64,000 bases of DNA from Macrosoma leucophasiata (GCA_036365455.1 JAWQUS010000022.1:6510001-6574000), one strand, 5' to 3'. Shown: positions 1 to 11,756, counted from the stretch's first letter. The notes: generated by a model not told the origin, from the letters alone. Program-made: numbers and translations.

Positions 1-30
1 TTAGCGGCAAGTATATTAGGTAATATATAT
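1..30 (-). repeat. Repeat A fragment at window edge
   Basis: Matches the GCGGCAAGTATATTAGGTAAT segment found inside repeat family A. Cut by the window start. Confidence 0.5.
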
Positions 31-87
31 AATCGGTTGGCGATAGCCGGAATGTCATCGGCCTCGCGAGGCCAGACAACCGCGCAT

Positions 88-723
88 GCAGGTTCACATT
101 GATGTTAAGTGATGACTGCAACCTATACACACTTACATGAAGACCAAGGTCAAAATGCAGATGCGTTACAACTCCTGAGACCTAAGATGTTTTGCCTCTG
201 TGCCGGAAATTACAGGACCGTACATTACCACCTGACCGGAACACGATAGTGCTGAAGACTACCATTTTGCGGCAAGTATATTGGGTAATGCGGTGGTGCC
301 TACGCCCGCGAGCTCCTTCACTGGAGCTCTAATAATAAAATAATAATGGTAACCCATTATACGTCCCACTGCTGGGCACGAGTCTCTCCCCTTTTTGGGG
401 GGAGGCCTGGAGCTTACTCCACCACGCTGCTCCAATGCGGATTGGTGGAGGTGGGTGGGTTAGTGGCCAACCCACTGTCGGATGTTTTCAAACCGCCCAT
501 AATGCCTCCGACAAGGTTTAACGACTGCTATCCATCGATAGCAACCGGGACCGACGGCTTAACGTGCCCTCCGAAGCACGGAAACGCGCATTTAATTTGC
601 CACTAGCGGTCACCTATCACACTACCCGACCGCGCCCGTAGTGCTTAACCGAGCAGATCGCTTACGATCTACACCAGCCGCTGGGCCATGCGCGCTTCCT
701 CCACTGGGAGCTCTACCACCAGT
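88..723 (-). repeat. Repeat A copy, split by a 5S-type SINE
   Basis: Family A is a ~290-bp element with an A-rich 3' tail after CATCACTTAACATCA, and a GAGCTC palindrome near its other end. This copy spans 88-330 and resumes at 697-723 after the inserted SINE. Confidence 0.75.
331..698 (-). mobile_element. 5S rRNA-derived SINE (family B), nearly full length
   Basis: In its own orientation it starts GAAGCGCGCATGGCCC. It contains a 5S-like internal promoter region (TTAAGCACTACGGGCGC, TGGGTGACCGC-like) and ends in CCAGCAGTGGGACGT followed by (ATT)n. It is inserted in repeat A with near-duplicated flanks TTCACTGGAGCTCT and TCCACTGGGAGCTCT. Confidence 0.8.
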
Positions 724-1011
724 AAAAATCTGCAAATCTTACTTTGTTTTGACGTATACCGATCCCAATAGTAGGTACCTACTTGGTCGCAATAAAACAT
801 ATTATTGTGTTAATTATAATAAAATATGATATTGTTAACAGGCTTTAAGATATTTATCTTCAATCAACTAATTATAATAAAAATCATTCAATGAGTAATA
901 CATGAAAAACCGTTTTTCTTGCGACCTTTTTCATCAGTTATGCAATCTTTTTTTATTATATCTATCGAAATAATGAACAGACAGACAGACGTGTTGTTAA
1001 TTAGTGGAGAA

Positions 1012-1137
1012 CATAGAGCAACACGGGCCACCGGCCGCGGCGGACCGGAGGGGTGTAGTCCGTGTAGCCATAGCGTTTATTACCGATGCAAAATAGTCTG
1101 TAATTTTTTGCGGGGGAAATACGTGTGACCCACACAC
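1012..1137 (+). mobile_element. hAT-type MITE (family C), left half only
   Basis: Begins with the family terminal repeat CATAGAGCAACACGGG and the GCGGCGGACCGGAGG inner arm. It breaks off into a repeat A copy at about 1137. Confidence 0.7.
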
Positions 1138-1313
1138 GCCCTGTAATTTCGGCACAGAGGCATCTTTAATCTCCTCCACACCTTAGGTCTCAGGAGTGGT
1201 AACGCATCTGCATTTTGACCTTGGTCTTTGTGGGTGTCTATAGGCTGCAGTCATCACTTAACATCAATGTGAACATGCTTGTTTGCCACTTTCATTACGT
1301 CAAAAAAAAGTTA
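1138..1313 (+). repeat. Repeat A copy, 3' part
   Basis: Carries the CATCACTTAACATCAATGTG tail region and an A tract. The GAGCTC end is missing. Confidence 0.7.
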
Positions 1314-1315
1314 AC

Positions 1316-1554
1316 CGAACAATGGTGGGCAAACTATTCCAATGGGGCGGTAGTAAGTGCAATAACGCAAGATGGGCAGCAGCGTCCTGCGATAAAACGG
1401 CCGCCATTGCGATCGCCAATCCGAATGCCAAGCGTGGCGATTAGATATGGCATATCTCCCTTAGGGTGCTTTTCCACCAGAGATGTGCAATGCTGTGAAG
1501 ATGTGAAATCTACGCTACGAAAATATGTGACCGTTTCCTCCAATACTAAGCTGT
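1316..1554 (+). repeat. Dispersed repeat (J/L type)
   Basis: Related to 35935-36300, 48950-49115, 51690-51860 and 63850-63931. The part around 1500-1530 is an uninterrupted version of the site that carries a hAT MITE at 35995. Confidence 0.6.
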
Positions 1555-2336
1555 GTCACACCGCAGACACTCCGCCAAATGTCCATACAAACGCTTAATT
1601 TGATCTCTATTACACAGACATCAATCAGTGACGTGTACGAGTATATACACGTGCAACTGTGTATGTAGCACGTAGAGAACACCAAACGTCACCCATAAGA
1701 GGGGTGGTTGGGTGAGGCGGGGAAATCGGGCGGGACGTCGAAGTGTCCATTCTATAAGTAGTATTATTGCATATTCTCTGGCTATGTAGCTGTACGAGGA
1801 AGATACGCTATGAAGATGCATCGCCGCAAAGTAGCTGCTCGAGAAAGATCTGCAGCTCGAGCTATGCGATGTATCGATAGTAGAGAATTAGCTACACCAG
1901 TCGCGCCCATATTAAGGAGTATACTCAAAAAAAAAACGGCTGAATCCGGCCCTGGAGAAAGTAATCTTTTTACTTTGAAAATAATAACATGACCTCTTGT
2001 GTATTGATAAGTTACACATAATGTTTATATACCGACAAACGGCACCCATTGACTAGCATTATCTCTGTTTGTGTACTCGTTATGGTGTTTATTTTTAATA
2101 CAGTGCAATACCAGAGAATAGTTAATAATACTACGTATAGAATGGACATTTCGACGTCGCGCCCGATTTCCCCGCCTCACCCAACCTCCTCCCCTCTTAT
2201 GGGCGACGTTTGGTATTCTCTACGTGCTACGAACACAGATGCACGTGTAAATACACGTCACTGATTGATGTCTGTGTAATAGAGACCAAATTAAGCGTTT
2301 GTATGGAATTTTGGCTAAGTGTCCGCGGTGTGACAA
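1555..2336. mobile_element. Composite element with ~225-bp inverted repeats (family E)
   Basis: Segments 1555-1784 and 2112-2336 are inverted copies of one module (outer end TGTCACACCGCGGACAC-like, inner end ACTACGTATAGAATGGAC). They enclose about 330 bp of unrelated sequence. The enclosed part has a short open frame (1810-1992) rich in Arg and Lys that I do not recognise. Single copies of the module occur elsewhere in the window. Confidence 0.6.
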
Positions 2337-2344
2337 TACAGAAT

Positions 2345-2680
2345 GAAGCGCGCATGGCCCCGTGGCTGGTGTAGATCGGAAGCGATCTACTCGGTTAAGC
2401 GATACGGACGCGGTCGGGTGTGATGAGTGACCGCTAGTGGCAAATTAAAATGCGCGTGTCCGTGCTTCGGAGGGCATGTTAAGCCGTCGGTCCCGGTTGC
2501 TCTTGATAGATAGTAGTCGTTAAACCTTTGTCGGAGGCCTTCTGGGCGGTTTGAAAACATCCGACAGCGGATTGGCCATTAATCCTTATCTCCACTAACC
2601 CGCATTGGAGCAGCGTGGTGGAGTAAGCTCCAGGCCTCCACCCAAGAAGGGGAGAGACTCGTGCCCAGCAGTGGGACAAC
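2345..2680 (+). mobile_element. 5S rRNA-derived SINE (family B)
   Basis: Plus-strand copy starting GAAGCGCGCATGGCCC, with CGGTTAAGCGATACGG and GTGACCGC promoter-like motifs. It ends near GTGCCCAGCAGTGGGAC, and the ATT tail is eroded. Confidence 0.75.
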
Positions 2681-2699
2681 ATAGACCAGCAGTACAACC

Positions 2700-2995
2700 A
2701 TAAACTGCCTAATTAGTAGTAGCAGCGGGTCTAGGGCTGCCAGATGAGTTGAGGTTGAGGGACACGTCCTCCTTTTCCATGTTTTGTGCTCCTGTCCTTC
2801 CTTCCTTCTGTAATTTCTTCTATTTCCTATAGGTAAGGTCGGCTAAGAAACTGGTGAACGCATTTTTATTTAGTTTCTCAATAAATGGCAATTTCTACAA
2901 AGAACATACTAGACGCCATTGAAAGACACGTGCAGATCGACCTGCAAGCGAAACTAATTCTTATCGTCCAATCATCTGTACTTTAAATTACATTG
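2700..2995. other. Unassigned stretch
   Basis: No coding, RNA or repeat signature recognised. Confidence 0.4.
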
Positions 2996-3083
2996 TAATA
3001 ATAAAAATGGCAACCCATTATACGTTCCACTGCTAGGTACGAGTCTCTCCCATCATTTTTTGGGGGGAGGCCTGGGGCTTATT
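2996..3083 (-). mobile_element. Family B SINE, 3' fragment
   Basis: Only the LINE-like tail segment (GTCCCACTGCTAGG-like) and the ATT repeats remain. It joins directly to a family C MITE. Confidence 0.65.
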
Positions 3084-3084
3084 A

Positions 3085-3367
3085 GGCGTCGGACCGGAGG
3101 GGAGTAGCCATAGCGTTTATTACCGATGCAAACAGTCTGTCATTTTTTGCAGGGGGTAATACGAGTGACACACACTCACACTACAAAAATCGTCTATTAC
3201 TACGAAACTCACACCTTGACTATAACAAAATACATAAACAATTTCACGCACACATTTAAACATCTAGGCGACAGACGTAAGCACACTTGTGCTTGTACTT
3301 TGACAGAGGGGAAAGCCTGCATATGGCTACTCCCCTCCAGTCCCCTGGTGGCCCGTGTTGTTCTATG
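3085..3367 (+). mobile_element. hAT-type MITE (family C)
   Basis: Inner arms GGACCGGAGGGGAGTAGCC and CTACTCCCCTCCAG, with GTTGTTCTATGG at the right end. The left terminal repeat is truncated. Confidence 0.7.
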
Positions 3368-3467
3368 GTTGTGGCAATCTTTGAGGCAGGCCTTTGTCCA
3401 GCTGTGGACGTCTTTTGGCTGAAATGATGGTGAAGAGACATAATAGTATCTACAGTATTCAACAAGA

Positions 3468-3684
3468 AATATTGCACATCGAGCCTACGAAAGAGACAAT
3501 CGGCTACTTTCGACTTCGTAGAGCGTTATCTCTGCTGCACACTGCCTACGTAAGCATTGGCAGTCCAGTATTGGTCAAAACTGGATCAAAATTGTCGACA
3601 AACGTCACATACAGATAAGGTTTGAAAGAGATAACGCTCTACAGACCCGAAATAAGCCGTCGTCTCCTTGCTAAGGTCGATATG
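3468..3684. mobile_element. Inverted-repeat element (family H)
   Basis: Two ~60-bp arms facing each other, each with the core GTAGAGCGTTATCTCT. Related sequences at 27565-27690, 47368-47570 and 57811-57950. Confidence 0.6.
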
Positions 3685-3689
3685 CAAAT

Positions 3690-4081
3690 TTTTCGGGTAT
3701 AAAAGACGTACAGTTCAGTACGTCTTTTGTATCGATCTTTGTGGGCAAACTTGTCCAGCAATGGAACCTGAAAAGATTCAGACAAACGGGAAACAGGGAA
3801 TTGGACTTCGTATACAATCTTAGCTCATTGATTCGAGTGTGCTAATTAATTAAAACACAATGACATTTAGTTAACAATGTAAACATACGATGTATCGGGA
3901 TCGTACGAGGTTACCGACCCACTTGCGACGCGTCAAATTGACACTTCCCGTGGCGAATTATAACTGGATTGGTCTTGTTGAATCATTGTCTTTCTTGTTC
4001 TTAGAAGATGGGTAGTATCATCCGTGCTTCTAAAAAAAAAACCGGTCATGTGCGAGTAGAACTCGAGTTTGCAGGAAGTAC
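3690..4081. other. Unassigned A+T-rich stretch
   Basis: Nothing recognised apart from a short poly-A run near 4030. Confidence 0.4.
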
Positions 4082-4089
4082 GTTTGAAC

Positions 4090-4414
4090 CATAGAGCAAC
4101 ACGGGTCAACGGGCGCGGCGGACCGGAGGTTGTAGTAGCCTTAAACAGGCTTTCCCCCCTATCAAAGTACAAGCACAAGTGTGCCTACGCCTGTCGCCTT
4201 GATGTTTAAATGTGTGCGTGAAATTGTATTTACGTATTTTGTTGAAGTCACGTTGTGAGTTTCGTAGTGATTAGTAATAGACGATTTTTGTAGTGTGTGT
4301 GTGTGTCACACGTATTTCCCCCCGCAAAAAATGACAGACTGTTTTGCATCGGTAATAAACGCTATGGTTTCTCCTCTCCGGTCCGCCGCGGCCGGTGGCC
4401 CGTTATGCTCTATG
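4090..4414 (-). mobile_element. hAT-type MITE (family C), both ends present
   Basis: Ends CATAGAGCAACACGGG and ...GCTCTATG. Flanks GTTTGAAC and GTTTGACC form an 8-bp target duplication with one change. Confidence 0.8.
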
Positions 4415-5100
4415 GTTTGACCTTAAATATATCTAGGTACTATATTAGCGTAGCGCCCGCACAATCTTCGCAAGGGTGCAATTTAGGTACTAACAGGGTT
4501 GCCAATGCTATTACTTCATATTCCCCAAAAACATAAGTCAAATTCCCCGAATGAATCAAAATCACCGGGGAAATTGAAAATTTCTAAGTTAATTTTGTTG
4601 TTATACTTACAACAAGACGAAAGTGCGAGCAATAGAGCAAAAAAAAAAGACTTCAGTCATGCGTGACTTATACAAAAGGCCTCCATTTCATTGAATTAAA
4701 ATTTTAGGAGGAAGCGCAAGAAAAAAGAATACATCAGAGTCCTGCGAGACCTTACTACACTTAAATACCTCCGAGAACTACACTAAAATACAACTTAAAT
4801 CCGAGTTGTCAAAATCTCCGCATTTTCCCCATTTAATGCCAATCCCCAATTATTACCCACTCAGCTTTAAATTCCTTGAAATTTGGGAAATTCCCCACAA
4901 ATTGGCAACCCTGCTTATGAAGCTTCCAGCCCGTTTCTTCCGCTTGGTTTACGGAACTTTAAAAATAAAGCATCTAACGCTCAGCCCTTTACGATAGTAC
5001 TTATATTTAGTTTACAACTCCCAAATTATCTTATCATTCTGCCCTAAGACCATCTGACATTCAGATATGGGACCCAGTTTTATGAATGAGTGGAGGTCAA
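4415..5100. other. Unassigned stretch
   Basis: Low-complexity A+T-rich DNA with no reading frame or repeat that I recognise. Confidence 0.4.
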
Positions 5101-5149
5101 TTTATTTACGTTTTAATTGTGGTAACATCACGCCTGTATTACCCGGATA

Positions 5150-5849
5150 GGCAGAGATAGGGTAGGCTCAAAGGCTGACTGCGGAGCGACTAAGGGAGGA
5201 CGACTCTGCTCCAATCCGTCGCAGACGTATCGGATGCACCTGCATCCGACTGGCTAGCCTACGCGCACCATCTGCCGTACGGACTAAGGGAAGTCCGTTG
5301 CCTGATGGTGTCAGGTCCCTGAGCTCCTGGCTGTGAAGTTCAGAGAGCTGGTGGTAGAGTTAATAGGACCTCGATGGCGTAGGTGCCTTAGCCTTTTTTT
5401 ATAGGGTAGGCTCAAAGACTAACGGCAGAGCAACTCAATGAGGACGACGTTCCCTCTGCTCCTACGCACACCACCTGCCGGACGGACTAGGAGAAGTCCG
5501 TTGCCCGATAGAGTCAGGTCTTCGTGCTCGTGTTCCGCACGCCACTAGTGATAAATGGAGCTCTAAAATGTTCCTGAAGATGGGCCCGAATGCGGGCAGT
5601 CGCCGGCGGAGTCGCGGAAGTATGCGCGGAAGTTTCCCGTGACTCCGTTACAAAAGGCGCCGTGAAGGAACACCGCGGGGTTTTAGTGAGTATGCGTCTC
5701 ACACCGCCGTCTGTTCCCCTAGACGGCGGATGCCCATGAAGGGTTTCCCCGCGAAAAAAAAAGGCTCAAAGGCTGAGAGTTTCTGGGTGTGAAGTTCAGA
5801 GAGCTGGTGGGAGAGATAGTAGGAGCTCGAGGGCGTAGGCACCATAGCA
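5150..5849. repeat. Partial tandem duplication of an unnamed repeat
   Basis: AGGGTAGGCTCAAAG...AAGTCCGTTGCC...GTCAGGTC occurs at about 5158-5310 and again at 5401-5520, and a third start lies near 5761. Short pieces of repeat A (GGGCGTAGGCACC-like) are mixed in. A small minus frame here shows no known motif. Confidence 0.5.
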
Positions 5850-6140
5850 TTTTTTTATGTACCTAATGAAGGTGGCAAACAAGCACGCAGTTCACGTTGA
5901 TGTTAAGTGATGACTGCAGACTATAGACACTTACACAAAGACCAGAGGTCAAAATGCAGATGCGTAGCCACCACTGAGACCTTAGTTATTATGTGTGATA
6001 GTTATTACGGAGCCATGCAGCACCATTACCAACTAACCGGAATATGGTAGTGCTGAAGACTACTATTTAGCGGCAGATTAATTAGGTAGGTAATGCGGTG
6101 GCGCCTACGCCCTTGAGCTCCATTACTGGAGCTCTATTGG
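5850..6140 (-). repeat. Repeat A copy
   Basis: Starts with a T tract and GTGGCAAACAAGC, and ends with the GAGCTC palindrome and GAGCTCTA. Confidence 0.75.
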
Positions 6141-6234
6141 TAGTAGGTGTAAAAGTATTAATAATAAGATTGAAATTCATAAAATAGGTTGTAATTAATC
6201 TTCCTATTTTGAACCATTACCTATTTTAATGTAT

Positions 6235-6420
6235 CTTCACGCCAGGTCCCTAATTGGGTAGGCAGAGAGTGTAGAGTGCCAGATATCCCGGTTCTGACAT
6301 ACCTCTCGTGCCTCGTCTACCTTCATCATTCTCTTCATACATCCACGATCCCTAAGACTTTTGACCCCACCATCAGACAAAACTCGACCTATTTGGTCAT
6401 GGTAGGTCAGTCTTGGTCTT
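6235..6420 (+). repeat. Dispersed repeat, second copy inverted at 52142-52320
   Basis: The two stretches match over about 180 bp (TTCACGCCAGGTCCCTAA to ATTTGGTCATGGTAGG) in opposite orientation. Probably a transposon fragment, class unknown. Confidence 0.6.
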
Positions 6421-6750
6421 CCTGGGCCTCTGCAACCATTTACATTCGTTTACCCATTTTAAGTTCCAATTTATTGAACATGTACATAATTTTAACTTAA
6501 AATTTATAAATATAATTATGGAGACCAGGCAATTGAATTTTAACTCTAAATTCTAAATGAATAGTCCGTTAATCGTTGTGAAATGAATAGATACAATACT
6601 ATTATTGCGCTATACACATAATTAATAATAAAATCATATTATCTGTGCGCCTGCCTATCACGTTTACAGATCGTCCGATGTCAGGGACTTAATGCCTGTT
6701 TCGTATTGCTACAGATAAATCAAAGCCATAGGTACCTACATTGAAATAAA
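6421..6750. other. Unassigned A+T-rich stretch
   Basis: Nothing recognised. Confidence 0.4.
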
Positions 6751-6751
6751 A

Positions 6752-7045
6752 TTTTTTTTTTTTTTTTTATGTAATTGTAGTAACAAACAAGCATGCAGTT
6801 CACATTGATGTTAAGTGATGACTGCAGCCTATAGACACCCACACAAAGACCAATATCAAAATGCAGATGCGTTACCACTCCTGAGGCCTAAGGTGTTATG
6901 CCTCTGTGCCGGAAATTACAGGGCCGTACATTACCACCTGACCGGAACACGATAGTGCTGAACACTACCATTTAGCGGCAAGTATATTAGGTAATGCGGT
7001 GGTGCCTACGCCCGCGAGCTCCGTCACTGGAGCTCTACCACCAGT
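6752..7045 (-). repeat. Repeat A copy, full length
   Basis: T tract, GTGATGACTGCAGCCTATAG, GCGGTGGTGCCTACGCCC and CTACCACCAGT in the usual order. Confidence 0.8.
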
Positions 7046-7236
7046 AGAGAATTATTTTCACGGATTAAGGTATCTTGCGTATCAACAATACAAACTTTAT
7101 GAAAAGGCACGAAAAGGTAATGTTTGTAACTTTGATCGTCTGTTTGTTTGTTTGTAGGGACTAATCTTCGGAAATACTGAACCGATCGTGAAAATTCTTT
7201 CACAATCAGAAAGATTGAAAGATTCACTATTTAGGT

Positions 7237-7868
7237 GTAATAATAATGGCAACCCATTATGCGTCCCACTGCTGGGCACGAGTCTCTCCCCTTTTTTGGG
7301 GGGAGGCCTGGAGCTTACTCCACCACGCTGCTCCAATGCGGGCTGGTGAAGATACGGTTTATTCAGTTTATTCATTTATTTCATATAATTAGGCTCCTGG
7401 AGAGCACTTTTACATCGTCATTTTATTTTAAACTAACCTAGAGTGAATAACCACTAATAATAATCAAAAACGCATAATAAATTAAATAGACACTGAACAA
7501 TTTTGTATAATATGGAAAGCATCAATTATTTACAAATTCCTCCATTTCCCCATTTCAAAAGAAACTGAGAAAGAATGAATTTGGTCGTCATAATAAAGGT
7601 TATTCACTTGGCAGAATTCCAAGGGCAGTCAATACTGAGAAGAACTCCGTTAGTGGACAACCCGCTGTCGGATGTTTCCAAACAGCCCATAAGGCCTCCC
7701 ACAAGGTTTAACAACTCCTATCTATCGAAAGCAACCGGGACCGATGGCTTAACGTGCCCTCCGAAGCACGGAAACGCACATATTTTGATTTGCCACTAGC
7801 GGTCACCCGTCACACACCCGACCCCGCCCGTATCGCTTAACTTAAGCCGCCAGGCCATGCGCGCGCAT
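7237..7868 (-). mobile_element. Family B SINE split by ~300 bp of other DNA
   Basis: The tail half lies at 7237-7352 and the 5S-like head half at 7651-7868. The intervening A+T-rich 7353-7650 is an insertion of unknown type. Confidence 0.65.
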
Positions 7869-7957
7869 ATTCAGAAGAGCTATAGGCTAAAGAGTTTCTT
7901 TTCTTTTGAAGGTCTTTTTTTAATAAAATGAGGAGTTTTTAAAATTTCACACAATTC

Positions 7958-8254
7958 ACTGGTGGTAGAGCTCCAGTGACGGAGCTCGCGGGCGTAGGCA
8001 CCACCGCATTACCTGATTTACTTGCCGCTAAATGGTAGTGTTCAGCACTATCGTGTTCCGGTCAGGTGGTAATGTACGGCCTTGTAATTTCCGGCACAGA
8101 GGCATAACACCTTAGGCCTCAGGAGTGGTAACGCATTTGCATTTTGACCTTGGTCTTTGTGTGGGTGTCTATAGGCTGCAGTCATCACTTAACATCAATG
8201 TGAACTGCATGATTGTTTGCCACTTCAATTACATAAAAAAGAAAAAAAAAAAAA
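7958..8254 (+). repeat. Repeat A copy, full length
   Basis: Runs from ACTGGTGGTAGAGCTCCAG to an A tract after GTTTGCCACTTC. Confidence 0.8.
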
Positions 8255-8441
8255 GTTTTTCTATATACAAATTATTTTATTGCTTCTGAACTGACATTTA
8301 ATCTGAGCGTAAAAGTGTATGCCACGCACCTTGCCTAGGCAAAATATCGAAACAAGCAGCGGGAGGCGAGGTTGCGAGCAGCGGCGGCAATACTCTTTTG
8401 AACATTTTAAAACTTCTTTTTTTGTTATTATTTATATAATA

Positions 8442-8825
8442 GGTTGGGGAAAAAGTCTTTTCGCATTATACTATGTATGAACTTGTAATAAAATCTCTTT
8501 GGCTGTAGTATTTGTATCTGGCTGGTTTTGGTATCATTGAAAGTTAAAATTTTAAAGAACATAATTCCAAATTCAAATTAGGCAAATGTGTGATTTTCAT
8601 TTGTTTTTCATCATTTTGTTGTTTGAGAACTGCCAAATCCACTTGTCGCGGTGTTTTGATGAGAAGTCCCAAATTTTTTATAGCAATGGGATCATGTCCC
8701 TACCTACAAGATGGCAAAAGGTTATCGAACAAAATGGTACATACGTACTTTAGTTAAATTTAAATAAACTATATTAAAATGTTTTGAATTATCTTAAAAA
8801 ATGCGAAGAAACTTTTTCCCCAACC
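8442..8825. mobile_element. Mariner-type MITE
   Basis: Terminal inverted repeats GGTTGGGGAAAAAGT and ACTTTTTCCCCAACC, flanked by TA on both sides. About 384 bp, non-coding. The ends are of mariner/Tc1 type. Confidence 0.75.
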
Positions 8826-8950
8826 TATATTATCGTGAAAAGTTGTAGACCAAAGGCTGTTGGGATTGATGTAAACAGGCTTCCTGCAAGAGATGATGCT
8901 CTAATTTCAATTAACCCTGTATAGCTGTTCAATATTTCACACTGTGCACA

Positions 8951-9219
8951 TTTTTTTTTTAATTTAATGGATGTGGCAAACAAGCATGCAGTTCACATTG
9001 ATCTTAAGTGATGACTGCAACTTATAGACACCCACACAAAGACCAGAGGTCAATACACATGCGAGGCCTAAGGTGCCTCTGTGTCGAAAATTACAGGGCC
9101 GTGCATTACCACCTGACCGGAACACGATAGCGCTGAACACTACCATTTAGCGGCAAGTATATTAGCTAATGCGGTGGTGCCTACGCCCGCGAGCTCCGTC
9201 ACTGCAGCTCTACCACCAC
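8951..9219 (-). repeat. Repeat A copy
   Basis: T tract to CTCTACCACC, with a ~20-bp internal deletion. Confidence 0.75.
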
Positions 9220-9423
9220 TATGGACCAGTTTAGACAGCAGCGTAGTAATATGAATGAGGCTTAATTTCTTAATTTGACAATAAGATAGGAAAGAATTGA
9301 CAAATTATTATTATCATCTTGGGGTCAGACTGTGATAAGAAATTTGTTTGGCGCGACAAACGTACAGATAATAAACGAAATCACGTGTAATGGAGGAAAA
9401 TCGTATTTTAAAACTATAAATCC

Positions 9424-9545
9424 TAACCCTCTTATTCATAAACGTACCAACATTAGATACGTTTTAGCTATAGAATGGTTTGTCTTTATCAGTTACATTG
9501 TCAAATGTGCAGGATAGAAAAATATAGCAATTCTTCAAAGCTTGA
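9424..9545. mobile_element. MITE fragment (family M)
   Basis: Begins with the family end CTTATTCATAAACGTA. Fuller copies lie at 22312-22736 and 43274-43771. Truncated on the right. Confidence 0.5.
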
Positions 9546-9589
9546 AAGATGCGTGCGGTGCTCTTATCTTATTTCATTTGATGCGGAAA

Positions 9590-9831
9590 TGCTTTCGTGC
9601 GGTACACCTGCACGCCAGCCAGCCCGGGACCTCTCCATTCGGGCGATGAACTTCCCCTAGTCCGTCGCCCGAAGGTCCCTGCCCCGACCACTCACAACAC
9701 CAGGCGTCCCAAGACGCCCGGGTGGAGGGGTCCAGGGGCACATAGACCGGCCCCGGGGGAGCGTCGAAGGAATTCTGGGTCCCTCGTCCGCCCCCCCACG
9801 GCCCCAACACGTCCCTATCGAGCGGCGGGAC
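9590..9831. other. G+C-rich island of unknown origin
   Basis: About 240 bp that is much richer in G and C than its surroundings. Both strands have open frames, probably because of composition. No motif recognised. Confidence 0.4.
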
Positions 9832-10453
9832 CACCGTTAGTCGGCTGGAGCCGACTAACGGTGTGCCAATCAACGGTTAACGTCTCTTCAACGGGATTAA
9901 CGTTGACCGTGTACAAATCAACTAGTTGAATCCGTCAACGAGTTACGAAATGAGTTAACGAATTCAATTCGTTAATGAAACGAGAAACTGAACCCAAATC
10001 CCAAACGTTTTGTTATTTTCAACGTACGTAAATTGTATTCCTTTAATAATAAAACTCTGCTACGAATTTGAACTCTAAGTAACAAGTACAAGAATTGATA
10101 TTTATTTAGTAATTTGACCAATGTATTATAATTTGTGTTTTATGGCAAATTATTCAGTCAGTCCTAAGCCTGAAAAAAGTATGAAGGGAAGATCATTTGG
10201 AACCCTATGTAGGTAGTAGGTAGTCATCATAAAATGTTATCTTTCATTAAGCAAAAACAAATTATTCGTAAAATAACATTTCTATTCAACAGCAGTTAAT
10301 AAAAACGTTTAGTTGTATATCGTTCATGCAATGCAAATTAACGTTCGTAACACGTTAACTAGTTGACGAAATTAACTAGTTGATCAACTAGTTGACGAAC
10401 GCAAATTAACGTTAACGTTTCATTGACGAAAAAACCTTCAACGACCCATCGCT
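9832..10453. mobile_element. Probable hAT-like element with AACGTTAAC-rich ends
   Basis: A perfect hairpin (ACCGTTAGTCGGCT, loop GG) sits at 9832-9861. Both ends are dense in TTAACG and TCAACTAGTTGA motifs. The right end reads ACGACCCATCGCTA, like many hAT termini. The left end is not defined. Confidence 0.4.
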
Positions 10454-11100
10454 ACTCAGGTCTATAATGTATAGGTAATATAGGTACAGGTTGTTAACGG
10501 GGGGTAGCCTTCAAACTACAATAATTTAAATCACATAATAGTTACATACTGTTTATTAGTGAAATTGAACTGAAATCAGTATGTGTGATGATAGTACTAT
10601 ACCCACAAATTACGATTACGAACCAGATATACTTATGTATTGACCAAGAAATCTCAACCGCGTAATATAGCTGTAGCTAGCGTTAGAGTCAACGCCATCT
10701 ATTGAGCGAACTACTCCAACATTTGAATAATACATTTTGAATTCTGAACAGTAGGTTTAGAAAGAATCATGGCAAGTTTCATACATTGATTTTTACAAAA
10801 AAAGTTACAAAAAGGTAAAAGATAAAACGGATTAGAAATATTATCTAGGGAACCTAAAGAACATTTTCTGTTATGTAAATTATTTTTAAATCACCGGAAT
10901 AAAAATCGTCTTTCTTAACAACAGTAGAAGCACCACATACTAAAGTTCAATTTAAAACTTTTTATTCCGGAGTGTTAACAATATTTTAAGTATCAGGCAA
11001 TGTTGTTTAGGTTCACTGGATAATATTGCCATGCTGTTTTACCGTGTACCTTTTTTTCATTTTTTCTGTTCAAATCTTGCCATGATTCTTTCGGAAAAAA
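10454..11100. other. Unassigned A+T-rich stretch
   Basis: No coding or repeat signature recognised. Confidence 0.4.
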
Positions 11101-11104
11101 TTTC

Positions 11105-11345
11105 ATCCCAAGGCGACACATTTTTTTTAAGCCTCCACTGTCTGTCTGTCGTTTATCCGTCTGTCTGTGTGTCACCAGGCTGTATCTTATAAACCGTGAT
11201 AGAAAGCTGAAATTTTCACAAAATACGTACTTACTTATTTATGTTGTCGCTATAACAACAAAACCCCGTACAATAAACGTGTTTGTTTAATATTTTTACT
11301 TAATATTAATTTCTTATATAGATGATGCTACGGAACCCTTCGTGC
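11105..11345 (+). repeat. Dispersed repeat with (CTGT)n and ACCAGGCTGTATC
   Basis: Shares CTGTCTGTCTGTC and CACCAGGCTGTATCT with 31168-31350 and, inverted, near 49640-49700. Commonly a Helitron or LINE remnant in insects; class not proven here. Confidence 0.5.
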
Positions 11346-11371
11346 ACGAGTACGACTCGCACTTGGACCTG

Positions 11372-11600
11372 AGAATAAGTAATAATACTACGTATAGAAT
11401 GGACTTTTCGACGTCCCGCCCAATTTCCCCGCATCAACCAACCTCCTCCCGTCCTATGGGCGACGGTTGGTATTTTCTACAATTTCTACGTGCTACGCAC
11501 ACAGGTGAACGTGTAAATACACGTCACTGATTGATATCTGTGTAATAGAGACCAAATTAAGCGTTTGTATTGAATTTTGGCGGAGTGTCCGCGGTGTGAT
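11372..11600 (+). repeat. Family E module, single copy
   Basis: Runs from AATACTACGTATAGAATGG to GTGTCCGCGGTGTGA, the same module that forms the inverted repeats at 1555-2336. Confidence 0.65.
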
Positions 11601-11756
11601 TGGACGGTTTTTTTAATATTCTGATACAGAAATGTTGCCGTAACCACGTCGCTGATGGCGGACGAGTTGGAAGAGCGGTTGGTTTTAGTGAAAAGAATAT
11701 CTCATACTACCCGCCGCCTGTTCCACTAGTCGGCGGTCGCTTATGATGGGTTTCCC

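Noticed and set aside
346..606. Recurrent frame with [19 protein letters not shown] seen at many places
   Set aside because: It is the antisense of the 5S-type SINE and recurs with every copy. Not a protein family.
1810..1992. Basic 60-codon frame in the centre of the E-E composite
   Set aside because: Short, with no homologue that I recognise. Mentioned only as cargo of the element.
9574..9929. Overlapping plus and minus frames of about 100 codons in the G+C-rich island
   Set aside because: They overlap on both strands, as expected from high G+C with few stop codons. No domain visible.
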